A stretch of DNA of 64,000 bases from Pseudisothecium myosuroides (Eukaryota; Streptophyta; Bryopsida; Hypnales; Lembophyllaceae). Positions 14,480 to 25,684 of the stretch are shown in pieces. The translations under genes were made by a program, and so were the position numbers. Below the pieces are notes generated by a model. The model was not told the origin of the DNA. It saw nothing but the letters and a program-made list of their open reading frames with translations, and did no database searches. The DNA lies in NCBI GenBank assembly GCA_951799445.1, contig OX637289.1, positions 2,210,501 to 2,274,500 on the forward strand, read 5' to 3'. The stretch's first letter is position 1, and each line of letters opens with the position of its first letter.

Positions 14480-16290
14480 ACTCTAGTGGCACGTGGCTAT
14501 CCTACGATTGCTTGCCTTGCATTTGTTTCCTTTAATTTCTAGTTTATATTGGCTTTGATAGATGTGTGTGAATAGTTTTGAACTAAATAAAATAGCCAAG
14601 GAGTTAGAAGAGAAAAATGAGTGTGAATAGGGAAGTAGATGGGATCTTTGGTGGGGTCTTAGGTAGGGAGATAAGGGGTATGGGCTGATGTGCTCCCACC
14701 ACCACCTTAGAGAGGGGAGAAAAAGAGAGAGAGGAATCTTTGAGTTTGTTAGGAAGGGAGAGTTTTGTGTGTGTGGAGGAGAGGTTGAAAGGATCGAAAC
14801 TTGTTATGTATGTAGCTCATGGAGCATGGATTTTTGAGTAATGAAATTTGAGTATGTTATTCTTGATGATGAGAGCTTTCCATAGAGTATTTGCAAGTTG
14901 CAATTGAAGTTGTGAGCAAAAAGTTATTAAGGTTTGAAGTTGTGAAGACCCAAGGCCTTCCATTGAGAGGGCAGAGGCTTCATCAAGCCATAACTTTTGC
15001 GTCGTTTGTTTGTTCATTTTGAAACTTAGAGGGTTTGTAGATCTTGTTTATAGCTTTCTAAGAAGCTATTAAACTTGTGATTTGGAGTTTGGAGTGAGAA
15101 GTTATCATCTGCTGAAGCTTGGAGCAGAGATTGAGCTTGGAGGAGGAAGGCCGAGACTTCGACGGCCACAACTTTGGGTCATTTGTTTTGTTGAAGTTGA
15201 AACTTTGGGAGTAGTTAGAATATGAGCTCACCTTTCTAGAATGAGTTCATTTGTGTGATTTGAGCTTAATATGCAAAAGTTAAGTAGTAATAAAGTTTGA
15301 GGTGTTTCTTGCCTTCTTAATTGAGAAAGCCGAGACCCTACACCTCATAACTTTTGGACAGTAGTTTGGATTGTAGTGAAATTTTCACAAGTTGTAGATA
15401 GTAGGGAGGGCTTTTCAAATTGCTATCACACTTGTGATTTGGAGTTGTTAAACAAAAGTTATTGAGTTTTGAAGAAGCAGTAGTTGGTTGCTAAGGGAGA
15501 AGAGGACCTCTACTTTGCTCGCTAATAACTTTTGGACAGTAGCTTAGTTTGAGTTGAAATTTATAGGATAGTTGTATTATGTTATTAGCTTTCCAAAAAG
15601 CTAAGAAACTTATAATTTAAGCTTGTAGATCATATGTGGCACTAGTTTGAAGATGGCAGCTTGTGTGGGGAAATAGTTTCTTTTGAAACTAGTTCGGATT
15701 TCTTCAAATTCGAATGAAGGAAGGTTTGAAGACTCAAGACTCAAGATTTTGAAGACTTGAAGATCCTTAAAGGGATCTTCAATGTGTTGTGGCTTGTGGC
15801 TCGTTGTCTTTTATGTTATTCCCAGCCGGTTTTGGAGGCTAGTTGCAAATTTCCTTTCTGCTTTGTAAAACCTGTTGCGGGCTTGTGGGTATCCAATAAA
15901 GCCCCGTTTTATGTTTGTGGTGACGAAGTGGGATTGATCACCCACATGGTCGATCTTTTATGTTGTTCCCACTGGTGAAAGGCGCTTCCTGGTCACCGTG
16001 GGTTTGAAATTTAGGAGCCAATCTTTCGGACGGTCAGCTCGTGGTTTGGCCGTCCCGTTTTACCCGTCCGAGGACTTGTTTCTTATCACACACCCTTACC
16101 CTTGGCCCTATAGAGCCACTACAGGATAGGCCAACGGAAGATCAAGTGAAGATTCAAGTGAAGATTCGAGTTTTCAAGAGACCGACCCATATCATTCAAC
16201 AACTTGCAGCTAGACACCCCGTGTGTTCCCTAAGCGCGCTCCTCTCTACCCGACAGCGTGTGAGTTGCCCAGGTCCGAATTTTTGATCAG
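14480..16290. mobile_element. retroelement-like insertion in intron 1, boundaries not resolved
   Basis: This stretch lacks the palindromes found on both sides. It contains the 180-bp tandem array and a more GC-rich 3' half (15.7-16.28 kb) with no coding frame over 81 codons. It is probably an LTR-type or non-autonomous insertion. No flanking duplication was identified, so the call rests on composition and on the interruption of the palindrome series. Confidence 0.35.
14815..15640 (+). repeat. diverged tandem repeat, about 180-bp period
   Basis: Phrases such as CATAACTTTTGGACAGTAG, GAAGTTGAAA.TT, AGCTTTCYAAAAAGCTA and AACTTGTGATTTGGAG recur about every 180 bases over roughly five units. This lies inside a probable retroelement fragment that interrupts the palindrome-bearing intron. 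Confidence 0.6.
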
Positions 16291-18717
16291 GAACTGCCGC
16301 TAAGAGTGAGTCCTCGGCGCCGAAGGTAAACCCCAGCTGGAATAGTGTCGCCCCTCAAAGAACAGAGAACAAGACGCTGCCGTGAGATTGGGCAATTGGT
16401 CGAATGGGCCTGTGAAGTTATCGGGAACTTTTGTACTTTTTTCTCCGTGAGATCTGCGAGTCTGTGAAGTGTACGAGTTACCGAGGCTGTGAAGCTATCG
16501 AAAATTCTGTAACTTTCTCTCTGAGAGATTTGCGTGACCACGTCGCTTGTAGTTGTCAGGGAGATGTTTGGAGCCCTCGGCGCCGAGGAATTGAAAACAA
16601 CCGTTTCTCGAGAATGATGCCTTATTTCTGTTTTGAGAGTCTGAGTCACAAAATCACGGAAACTGATGATTCTTGGAACCTAGTCAGGAGCCCGTTGGCA
16701 CCGAGGGTTCATCAGGTTCTTTGCTAGCGGTATCATTTGATTTCATGGAGATCAATTCAAGGCGTGTAATCGACCCTATAGACAAGTTATCAACTTATCA
16801 TATGTGTTCATTTGTCAAGGTTCCTGGTTATGTAACGGTTATTGTAGCCGTTTCACAACAAGTGACGTCGGCCTGTTTTCTTTAATTGTCGAATCGTGAA
16901 TTTCAAGAGCTGTCAGTTGAAACAATCTGATGCAAGAGCTGTCGATGTTAAATGCTGTGGATGCATTCAAACAATAGCTGTCGATGCTTTCAAATTTCAA
17001 ACAAGTCATGTCGATGACCAAACAAGAGCTGTCAGTTGGGCTTCGATGTCACCGAACTGACTTCCGAACGCCCTCCGAAATTGCGTCGACAAAGAGGTCA
17101 TCCTCCGATATTTGATACTATATGATATTTCTCAGATGGTCTCTCTGTTTGAATTGGCTTGACGAATTAGTAGAGTACTGGAGTTAGATTTCACGTCCAA
17201 ATTATCAAATATTCACGTCCAAATTTTGCAGGCTGCTCGTTTAGAATGTGTTGGTTGGACTCCTTGAGAACTAATCAATAATCCATGGAAGAAGCCTCGG
17301 CGCCGAAGGAGAGATTTTTGATCGGGAAATTTCATGCGAGATTGACTTTGCCTAAATCAATGTGAAGATATTTGCTTTGCGTCGCACAGTTTTGAGCTGC
17401 TTGAGGCAGTACGTTGGCTTGATTTGCTAGCTTGGAATGTTGCTCAAAATTTTCCATTCTGCTTCATGGAACTGAACACCTAAATATCGGACAGGGGATT
17501 ATTAGAGAGATACACTTGATTGTTTTCTTGTTAGTGATTAGGGTTTCGGCATGAGGGTAATTGCATTATTAGATTGGTACATGAGATTCTGCACTGCCAT
17601 AGGGATACCATAAGCCACTTAATCGTGTAATCAAATCTAAATATTAGCAGTCGAATATGTCCATTCACATTCATGAGAAGGGTGTGTTTCATCTTCCTCA
17701 ATAGTAAAAGTTTACGGGTAATACAATAGTAGAATAAGAGGATATTAAGTTGACCAAATAACAAAATTGTCTCTAATCCAGTTGAGCCTCGGCGTCGAGG
17801 CTCATCCAGGGAAGTCAAAATTTAGCTAATTAGATCAACTTGAAATCTTCTTTGGTTAGATCTCGTACACAAAGCGGGGTTGTGCATTCATTGAATGATT
17901 GATGGTATCATGAGTTTCTTCTTCCTAATTCCTATTGTCATAAATGTTTATTGAACGTGTATAATGGTCGGAGTTAGAAAATTAGGACTCCTTTAGAAGA
18001 CCCTCAGCGCCGAGGTAAGGCTTTGTGCTCAAATCTGGTTATTTTGTTCTTAGAGTTCGTTCTTAAATTTTGTTCTCCATTTTCTTGAACACCTAATATA
18101 TTTTGAAATGGCTCCCTTGGCGCCAGAAGAAGGTGACTGCCAAAAACTTATTGTTTGCTCATTTTATTAAATTTGATGCGCTTTACAAACTCATTATTGG
18201 GCTTCATTGATGAAGACATATGCCTTTATTGGTTGGCCTCGTTGCCGAGGAGAGATTCTACCCCTTGAAGGAGTATCTATTTATCAACGATTTATCAATC
18301 TTAGTGTAGTTCCTTGTCCACAATTTAAAGAGTTTTCATTGAGTCAGTTGCCATCAATATTTGCCCTCGGCACCTAGGGAAGGATGTTTGTCGTCTCCGG
18401 AATGATTGTCTCTTTTTCTTTTTGATATTGTTTGGGTTATTTCATTATAGTCCTTCAGAAACGTGCAATTGTAAGTTTGGAATTGATTTGCAGATGTGGG
18501 TCAAGAAGGGCTATCCTCGGCGCCGAGGGGTAATGGTGGTTCTTATGGATTGACCTTATTCGAGTTTCCAAAATGAATTTTGAATTTTGATTCTATGCTT
18601 GTAGTTAATTGGATCACCAGAAGTGAGGTTTTAGTATAGTGATTTTTGTACCATTTGTATGAATAATTCTTTTCTTATTCCTTAAGTTATTCCTTTTGAA
18701 TTATTTTGATACATGAG

Positions 18718-19236
18718 GTAGCTGCTATTTCCAATGTTCCTACAACTCCGATTGAAGAGATTGAGCACATCAGTGATGGTGTTGAAGAGGAGTATAGGAC
18801 AGCTGACCAAGATGTGGAGAAGATTGACATGGACTATACCTTTGAGGATGCATTTCGGAAATCTCAGAAAGTTAACTCTGTTGCTTCGATTGCCGCCCTA
18901 AGATTGAAACCACATGCAATTTCTCGCTTAATGATCCCTTTGTGCCGTCTTGCTGTAATGCCTATGGTCCATCCAGCGTTGTAGTGTGATATATCAAGAC
19001 TTCAGGAGGACTTTCTGAATGGTTACAAAGATGGATCCTCTGTGTTCTAAGTTTCTCTTACTAACGAGCAAGGAGAAACTGAGCAGGTGTTGGATGCTGA
19101 AAAAACTGCTTGGGGACCCTTGTGGAATACTGCAAATGAAAACTTCAACGCCACACTTAATGCGACACCTGGTTTAGAGCATTTGCAGAGCTCCAAGTTC
19201 TTTGTGTGTGATGGTAACCACAGACTGCTTGCATGG
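18718..19236 (+). CDS. ParB/sulfiredoxin-like segment, 5' part of exon 2
   Basis: The exon opens after GATACATGAG in phase 0 (VAAISNVPTTPIEEIEH). Acidic sequence is followed by LQEDFLNGYKDGS, WGPLWNTANENFNATL and finally FFVCDGNHRLLAW at 19201-19236. DGNHRL-AW matches the nucleotide-binding DG-HR signature of ParB N-terminal and sulfiredoxin folds. Two in-frame stops interrupt it: TAG at 18982 and TAA at 19048. The exon continues at 24239, where a 5-kb element has been inserted between the Trp codon and the next. Confidence 0.65.
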
Positions 19237-20524
19237 TGTGAGCTCCCAATTTGTCACTTGGGACTGGTAGAATTATTTTTTTGGAAATTTGCAATTTAAA
19301 GTTGATAAAAGTATACAAAAACCCATAAAAAGAGTGTAGAACCAAAATAGGGTTGTGTCATACCTATTATAGTATTTGGTCTAGATTTGTGTTTTACTTA
19401 GAATCCCCCCAAACTTGGCCTAAAAATAGTATAAAAATAACGAATTGGCTAGATTTGGAGGATTTGAGTCACACAGCCCCAAAAGGGCTAATTTCTACCA
19501 TGAATGTGGCAATTCATGGCTAGGTCGGTCCGAGGGACCTACAGCAAGGCCACTAGGTCGGGTCCTAGAGTTAGATTTAGAATTCCCCATTAGATCGACG
19601 AATTCCCAAAATCCCGATTGTTAGCATGCAGAAGCCACTGACGCAAGACCGGGCCCGTGGAGGAATCTACAGCCCAAGGATGGTGTTCTAGGGTGAATCC
19701 CATGCCAGGAGTGCAACGGCGAAATCGGTTCGCCAAGATTCCTCCACTTGCAGAAGATTCCCGCACCGTCGCTGATTCAAGGAGATGGCCAGTTTTAGTC
19801 TCCATTGACCAATCATGCAAGGTACGGAAACACACCCGCACGTCTTTCATGCGACTCCCTGAGAGGTCACGTGAAAAATCCCAGCATCTTCCGACTTGCA
19901 GAAGAACCTTTTTCGGGTGGTCAACCCTCCTAACCTCCAACGGGAATTTCATAGAAATTACCCAAGTTACAATAAAATCTCACTAAAAATTAGACTAACT
20001 TGTTTTATGCTAATAATGCGCTCCGTGAAGTTTCACAACATTCCGATAGCGGCAAGTACCCGAACCGGCGAGGTTCCTTGGGAATTAACCACGTGGCGGG
20101 GTCCCCGCCACGTTGACCGGCATCCCGGGACCATACGATGGCGAAACGAAGTCAACCAAAAGTCCTTCCCGACTCTCTCGCACCTACTGGAGACCCTAGG
20201 CTATTCACATTTCTCAAAATAGGAGACCCCCAATATCTAGGATTTTACCACGATTTGGTTTTTAAACTAAATTAGCCTACGATGGGTTTTTGGCCTCGGT
20301 ACGGGGGATACATAGGGGTTTAGGACTAAACGCGGCGATCTGGATCCAACGGCGCAATCCGTTCGACGATTGGAGCTAATCTCCAAAAGTTAGGATGTTG
20401 GTCCAGCATAGATGGTAGAAGTAGATTTTTAGGATGTAGGATGAAAATCTTTGAGGATGAGGATGAAAATCCTCGTTGATAAGGTTACCTTAGAACTCTA
20501 GAGGGAGGGATGAGCCCTTGGAAA

Positions 20525-20535
20525 CCTATATAAGG
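20525..20535 (+). promoter_or_regulatory. TATA box inside the 5-kb element
   Basis: CCTATATAAGG is followed by GCCCC and a pyrimidine tract (CTCTCTCT), a typical plant LTR-style core promoter. It would direct transcription rightward through the repeats toward the small exon at 22541. Confidence 0.5.
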
Positions 20536-20989
20536 GCCCCATTTCTCTCTCTAGAACACCCCCAATACTTGTTTTTAGGTCCGTGGGTCCAAGTTATTTT
20601 GGATATTTTGGCGTTTGAAGCCAAAAACCTCTACGGTGTTTTCGGAGCACTTTTGGCTCCATTGTTGCTTATTTTCAAGCTTTGAAGGTCCTTGGGGGTC
20701 CTTCTACCTCGCTTAGTATACTCTTGAGTGAAGTTTTGGTACCTTGTTGCAAGTAGAGAGCCTCTCTCTCCCTCTTGTGTTGTTTTGTGAAGTTAACGTG
20801 TGAGGTTTAGGAGTCCTTTTTGGGGTTTTACACTAATCCTAAAGTCACCCCCCACTGTACCTTGGCGATGCCGTTTTGGGGGGCCTTTAGCATGTAAGCT
20901 TTGTGTTGTCAAGTGATCTTAACTCATGTGTTCTCTCCTTGTGTTGTTCCCTACATCCCTTGCTAACCCTCTCCTTGTTGAGTGGACCC

Positions 20990-21445
20990 CCTTGGGGAAC
21001 GGCGAAGCTTTGGCTTTGTCACGTGTCTTCTTTAAGTGTGTCTCCCCCTACCTTCTTCTAAAGTCTTCCTTTTTGTGTGGACCCCCCTAGGGAACGGCGA
21101 AGCTTTGACTTTGTCCCTACGCTAGTCCTATAGCATGTGTTAAAACAAGTCCTAGACAGCGAAGCTTTGAGCCCATCAAGCATCACCAGTCCTAAAGTTG
21201 GTGTTAAATCCAACCTTACGGCGGAGCTTTAAACCTCCATCGCTCTTAGTTCCAAAGTCTAGTTTCCAAGATCTTCTTGGAAAGGTCCAAAGTTTAGCTT
21301 CCAAGACGTTAGTATTAGCGTGGGATAGGTATTGTGCGTTCAAAGTTTGTGAAGACCAACACCTACACCCGGAATTTTCTCCTAGAGTCTAGTAGTTTAA
21401 AAAAATCTCGGACCTCACCCCTCCGAACGGCGAAGCTCTGGCTCT
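20990..21445 (+). repeat. degenerate GGAACGGCGAAGCTTTG repeats
   Basis: The phrase GGGAACGGCGAAGCTTTG appears at about 20996 and 21090. Shorter or altered forms (ACAGCGAAGCTTTGAG, ACGGCGGAGCTTTAAA, AACGGCGAAGCTCTGG) follow to 21440. Spacing is about 50-200 bases. It is part of the 5-kb element and its function is unknown. Confidence 0.7.
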
Positions 21446-21534
21446 GGCCCTAACCTTCAAGAAATTCCAGTTTTTATTCTTTGTGTGGGTTCCCTTAAGG
21501 GAACCCGGAGGTGGATTTAAGAATTTGGACCAAG

Positions 21535-21660
21535 CCAGTAGTACCAGCCATATACACAGCAGCTATACCGGCGTGGCCCCAAGCAACAGTACCAGCCATA
21601 CACAGCAACTGTACCGGCCATGGCCCCCAGCAGCAATACCGTCCATGACCCCAACCAAGG
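21535..21660 (+). repeat. GC-rich minisatellite, about 45-48 bp unit
   Basis: Units containing CAGTACCAGCCATACACAGC, ACTGTACCGGCCATGGCCCC and related forms repeat about 2.5 times. The position in the element is comparable to the GC-rich repeats at 4.49-4.7 kb in the minus-strand element near the left end. Confidence 0.7.
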
Positions 21661-22540
21661 CCGGCACCCGCCCAGCCGGCACCTTGCCTGGCCCTCCTCA
21701 CTGGTCCTTCATGACTGAACTTTTCTTCGTGACTTTTCTCTCACATACATACATGGCTGGAAATCAGTCCACACCGGGATGATACCCTGCGGGGTCCCAA
21801 CTTTTCCTTTTTTTTGTGATTTTTGACAAATCAGGACCTAGTCCAGAAATCAAGTTACAAAGGTATTTTAGAAATTCAGACATAGAGCTAGTTTAGGAGC
21901 CCAGTTAGGAAGCTAGTTCATAAATCAAGCTATAAAGGTAGTTTAGAAAATTAGATGTAAGGCTAGTTTAGAAATCAAGTTTTGAAGCTAGATTAGAGTC
22001 CAGCTTACAAGCCAGTATACACTCAGTTGGGAACCAAAGGGTCACAAATCCAATTTGTAATTGGGAAAAGGGAGGGGGAAGAAAAGAAGAGTCAACGCCT
22101 CCAAATCGCACGTGCACACAACCTTGCATATTCCACTCTAACCAACCAAACACGTACACAACTATGGAGGGAGATTAGAAAAGAAGAGAGGAAGTAAGGA
22201 ACCAAGGGAGGGAGACGATAAATAGTGACCTAGCCCTAGGAGTAGGTAGGTCTAAGGAGGAAATCTCAAAGAGCCCCTTGTGACCATTGGAAGAAGGATT
22301 AGGATGACACAAAGCCAATTTGTGTAAGAAGATAGTTGGCATCTTAAAAACCTCCTTGGAGTTTGAGACCATAGTGTAAGACTCATAAAAGCTTAGGTGG
22401 AATAGTGCTAGTGTAGAAGACGGAGGAAGAAAGAAAAGAAAGGAAGAAAGGAAAGAGGGAGTTTAGATCATCAAAAATTGTAATTTTTTCTAAATAAGCG
22501 GTGAGCTTGGAAAAAATTCAAAACAAAGCCAAAGACTACC

Positions 22541-22603
22541 ATGGAGCGTGAGGATGTACACGTGGACATGGACGAAATTATTTCCGACACCGGTAGTGAA
22601 GAG
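22541..22603 (+). CDS. 21-codon acidic exon with splice donor in the 5-kb element
   Basis: ATG at 22541 opens MEREDVHVDMDEIISDTG followed by SEE, then GTGAGT in phase 0. It is acidic, as is its counterpart at 3425-3496, and both precede a long CTAA/TTAG-rich stretch. No further exon is seen before the element ends, so the donor either reads into flanking DNA or is a relic. Confidence 0.35.
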
Positions 22604-22619
22604 GTGAGTTTTTGATTTA

Positions 22620-23900
22620 ATCTTTGATGTTTCTCCCTAATTAGCATTTATTTTCCTAATCATCCCTTAGAGCGTGATTAGCATCCGAGATTAGTGCAAG
22701 TTAGAAGTTTAGATTCAAAAAGTTATAGATTAGAAATAGAGGTTTCCGAAAACATCTTATAATTAAGATTCGACCGTAAACTGACCGCGTTAGGCTAAGT
22801 TAAGCGGTAGGGGGTAGGACGGAGGAATTTTGAATAAAATTTCATCCAAAAAGAACCATGGACGGAACTTAGGGGTTTAAATTAGAAAGAGAATTTAGGA
22901 TTAAAATTAGGGATTAATTAGCGGTTAGAATTAGAATCAATTTACACTTTTATTTCTTAAAGTTAAAATTCTAAGGTCAAAATCTAGAGTTAACTGTGGG
23001 AAGTTAAAAAGTAGAATTAATTTGGAAGTTTTAACTTAGGGGGGTTTAAAATTTCCAGTGAAACCTTAGGGCAGTTTAGAAAAGGAAGTTAGGGTTAATT
23101 AGGAGTAAAAAATCCGAGTAAGAAGTGGAAATTAAAAGTAAAAACTTTAGACTAAATTTAGGAGGTAGAAATTACGAGTAGAAATAGGAGTTAGATCTTG
23201 AAGTTAGGAATTCAAAATTAGAGTGAATGTTAGAGGTCAAAAGCTAGAGTAAAATTTAGAAGTAAAACTTAGAGTAACATTTAGAGTTAACCTAGGATTA
23301 AAACGATAGGATTAAGTTTGGAGGTAGAAAGTCAAAAGCCTAAAGTCAAAAGTTAAGATTAAATTTAAAGGTTAAACTTTAGAGTCAATGGGGAAGTAAA
23401 AAATTAGAATAAAAAGCTAAAGTGAAAAGTGAAAAGTTATAGTAGATTTAGAGGGTAAATCTTAGAGTTAGTTGGAAGTAGAAAAATCTAGAGTCAAAGT
23501 GAAAACGTAGAGTCAAACCTAGAGGATAAAAGGGGGGATTAATTGTAGAAGTAAAAATTTAGAGTTAAAAGTCAAAAACCTAGAGTTTTACGTAGAAGGT
23601 GAATTTAGAATAAAAATAGGGAAGTGAAAACTTGACGTTAAAGTTAAAATATAGAGTTGACTTTAGAAGGTAAATTTTAGAGTTAGGTTAGGAGTAAAAA
23701 CTTGAAGTCAAAAGTCACAACAAAGACAAACGGTAGCATTAAATTTTGAAGTTAAATTCTCTAATTAGTTTGGGAGCTAAAAACCTAGAGTACACTTAGA
23801 AGTTAAAAGTTAGAGTAAGAGTTGAACTTTAGGGATAGCTTTTAAAAGTAGGACTTCTAGGTGGAGTTCAAAAACCCAAGATAGTCTTAGAGGTTCATGG
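22620..23900 (+). repeat. purine-rich low-complexity tract of TTAGAGTTAAA phrases
   Basis: Variants of TAGAGTTAAAAGTCAAAA and GGAGTTAGAAGTAAAA recur irregularly for about 1.3 kb. The strand bias is A and G on plus. The mirror composition on the minus-strand element at about 2.7-3.4 kb suggests a common source. Confidence 0.7.
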
Positions 23901-24238
23901 AAGGAACATAGGGGTTCCCCTTTTTACGTAGTTAGGGACGTTAGAAATGATGCTAACTACCTAGTCTACCCTCGACATAGGATAGATAGTTAGGAAGTTA
24001 GAATTTTACCATTACCCCTGAGCATCGCAGTTACCTTGTGAGTTACTACATGCATTCTAATTATTCGCTGCCATCCACGACACTTAAGAAACGTTAGTAA
24101 AAAAAAGATCCATTGCTTGGAAGGCACAGTGGACCGCGCTCACATCACCCCCATATATTAAAAATGTGGATAAAGGCATAGAACCTGGTCGGTGTTCGCT
24201 TTATTACCAAGGGTGGGTAATCTAGCGCCCACACATGG

Positions 24239-25613
24239 TCATCATACATATCCAAACATCATAACCTTGACGCAGATTGGCATATGTTGGTGGATTCTAT
24301 CATTCTAGAGACAAAGGGAAAAATCAGTGAAGTCATGCATGCCATGCATGATGTAAACAAGTGAGTGCATCATTTTAATTTGTTTTTATTTTGATTCTAT
24401 CTTTGTTAGATTGTATTACATTTAACCTCTCTTGTATGTTTTTTCAGGCATACTGAGGATTCATTTATCAAAACCAATCTCGTTCACACTCTGTTTCGTG
24501 TTCAAAAGTATGGTGTACTTCCCCTAGACAAGTTTGCGGAGCACTTGAGCTCCTCCGAGATGACGCAGTACCAACAGAACACACGAAAGAGTTGGTACTC
24601 TATGTCTGTTGAGGTGTTTACTTCATTTATTTTTCGGGTAAGACTACTCTGTAGGTTATAGAATGTAGGTCATTTAATCCATATTTATCTTGTTACATTG
24701 TTGCTAATGTCTTAGTCTGTGTGCAGTATGAGATAGCGGCAGCAGCTGATATTGCAGTTAGGCAATACAAAGATGAAACTGTGGAGGATGAACAATCACC
24801 AAATGGCATCATGGCTGCCATGAGATCGGGCATTAAAGATCAAACATCCAAATTGATTCAGAAGATGAATAAGTTGACCGCAGTTGCTAATCCTAATTTT
24901 GGGAGCGAATGGCTTAGAGAAGTATGATCACATTCCCTATGCATGTTTGTTGTGTGATCTTCCTTTTCTTTTTTATTGGTTCTAACTTCATGTTGTTTGT
25001 GTAATAGATCGAGCGCCATTGGAGCTCGAATATCACTTCGGAAATGACTTTAGACAAGTTGCAGATGATTGCTACTTGCAACGTCAGCAATGAGCAAAAG
25101 GTCAAGTGGCTGCGGTGGTGGAATTCTTCGATTCAAACAAGAGAAGCCAGAAAATTTCCTTTAAAGCCAGTTGGAGAAAATGAGTTAAAGTCATTCTTAG
25201 TAAGGGCTTGTTGGTATGCAGGGGTATATCTTTCTCCTTTTATTCAAGTTATTTTCATTCCCTTCTTCTTTTATGTACTAGGTATGGACTTCAATGGCAT
25301 AAGCTAATTGTTTGTAATCTGAAAATTTCATTCTTTGTATTTACAGATTGAAGAAATGGGGTCAGAAATGTTTGATGAGATTGTGAAGGACCAATTGGCG
25401 TTGACTATGGATTCTCTTCAAGAGCCAGAGAATTTTCCAGATTATATTGAGGGATGGAGAATCCGTCTATGGGACCAAGCATTCTTGGCTAATTTCAAGG
25501 GGCTAGACATCTTCAAGAAGTCAGATGACTTCAAAAAGCGCAAGGGCAGTGATGAAGTTGTCAAACGTGTGATTTACCGGTATGAATTTCAATTTATATT
25601 ATCATTGTTCTAA
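24239..25613 (+). CDS. fusion gene exons 2b to 6, linker between ParB-like and methyltransferase parts
   Basis: After the insertion, exon 2 resumes (SSYISKHHN, DADWHMLVDSI, HAMHDVNK) and splices at 24360/GTGAGT. Exons 24448-24637, 24727-24921, 25008-25223 and 25347-25579 follow with acceptors TTTTTTCAG, TGTGTGCAG, GTGTAATAG and TTTACAG. Phases are 2, 0, 0, 0 and 2, all matched. The sequence is largely helical with conserved-looking tryptophans (VKWLRWWNSS, EGWRIRLWDQAF). No intact motif of another family is recognised. Confidence 0.65.
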
Positions 25614-25684
25614 GATTATGTGAATGTCTTTATTTTTAGTTGTGAGTTATTACTTCCATATTCTGACAAAATTTGATTTTACAG

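Larger units (their letters stand above)
13622..18528. repeat. 12 dispersed copies of the palindrome CCTCGGCGCCGAGG
   Basis: The 14-base palindrome or a 1-4 base variant occurs at 13622, 13725, 16312, 16575, 16691, 17295, 17787, 18002, 18114, 18237, 18365 and 18515. Spacing is often 100-150 bases. The gap 13.8-16.3 kb is largely filled by inserted elements. All copies lie within intron 1 of the fusion gene, and none was seen elsewhere in the window. Sequence between copies is not obviously repeated. Three copies are closely followed by GTAA (16325, 18013 and 18530), resembling splice donors. The perfect form recurs at 16575 and 18515. Confidence 0.85.
19237..24233 (+). mobile_element. 5.0-kb insertion with CATGG target duplication and TG..CA ends
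   Basis: The element begins TGTGAGCTCCC and ends TAGCGCCCACA. It is flanked by the identical 5-mer CATGG at 19232-19236 and 24234-24238. Removing it with one CATGG restores the reading frame GNHRLLAW-SSYISKHHN. A 5-bp duplication with 5'-TG and CA-3' ends is the signature of LTR retrotransposons, but no pair of LTRs was found and there is no gag or pol frame. The termini share only a weak inverted similarity (TGTGRGCKC). A TATA box at 20525, degenerate repeats, a 21-codon exon with donor (22541) and a 1.3-kb TTAG-rich tail fill it. Best guess is a LARD-like non-autonomous element; an unusual DNA transposon is possible. Confidence 0.75.

Noticed and set aside
17531..17818. Minus-strand frame starting MTSLDEPRRRG
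   Set aside because: Its start is simply a translation of one intronic palindrome copy.
19590..20222. Overlapping 108-120 residue frames on both strands in the 5-kb element
   Set aside because: No gag, protease, RT or integrase motif; both strands are open because of local GC content.
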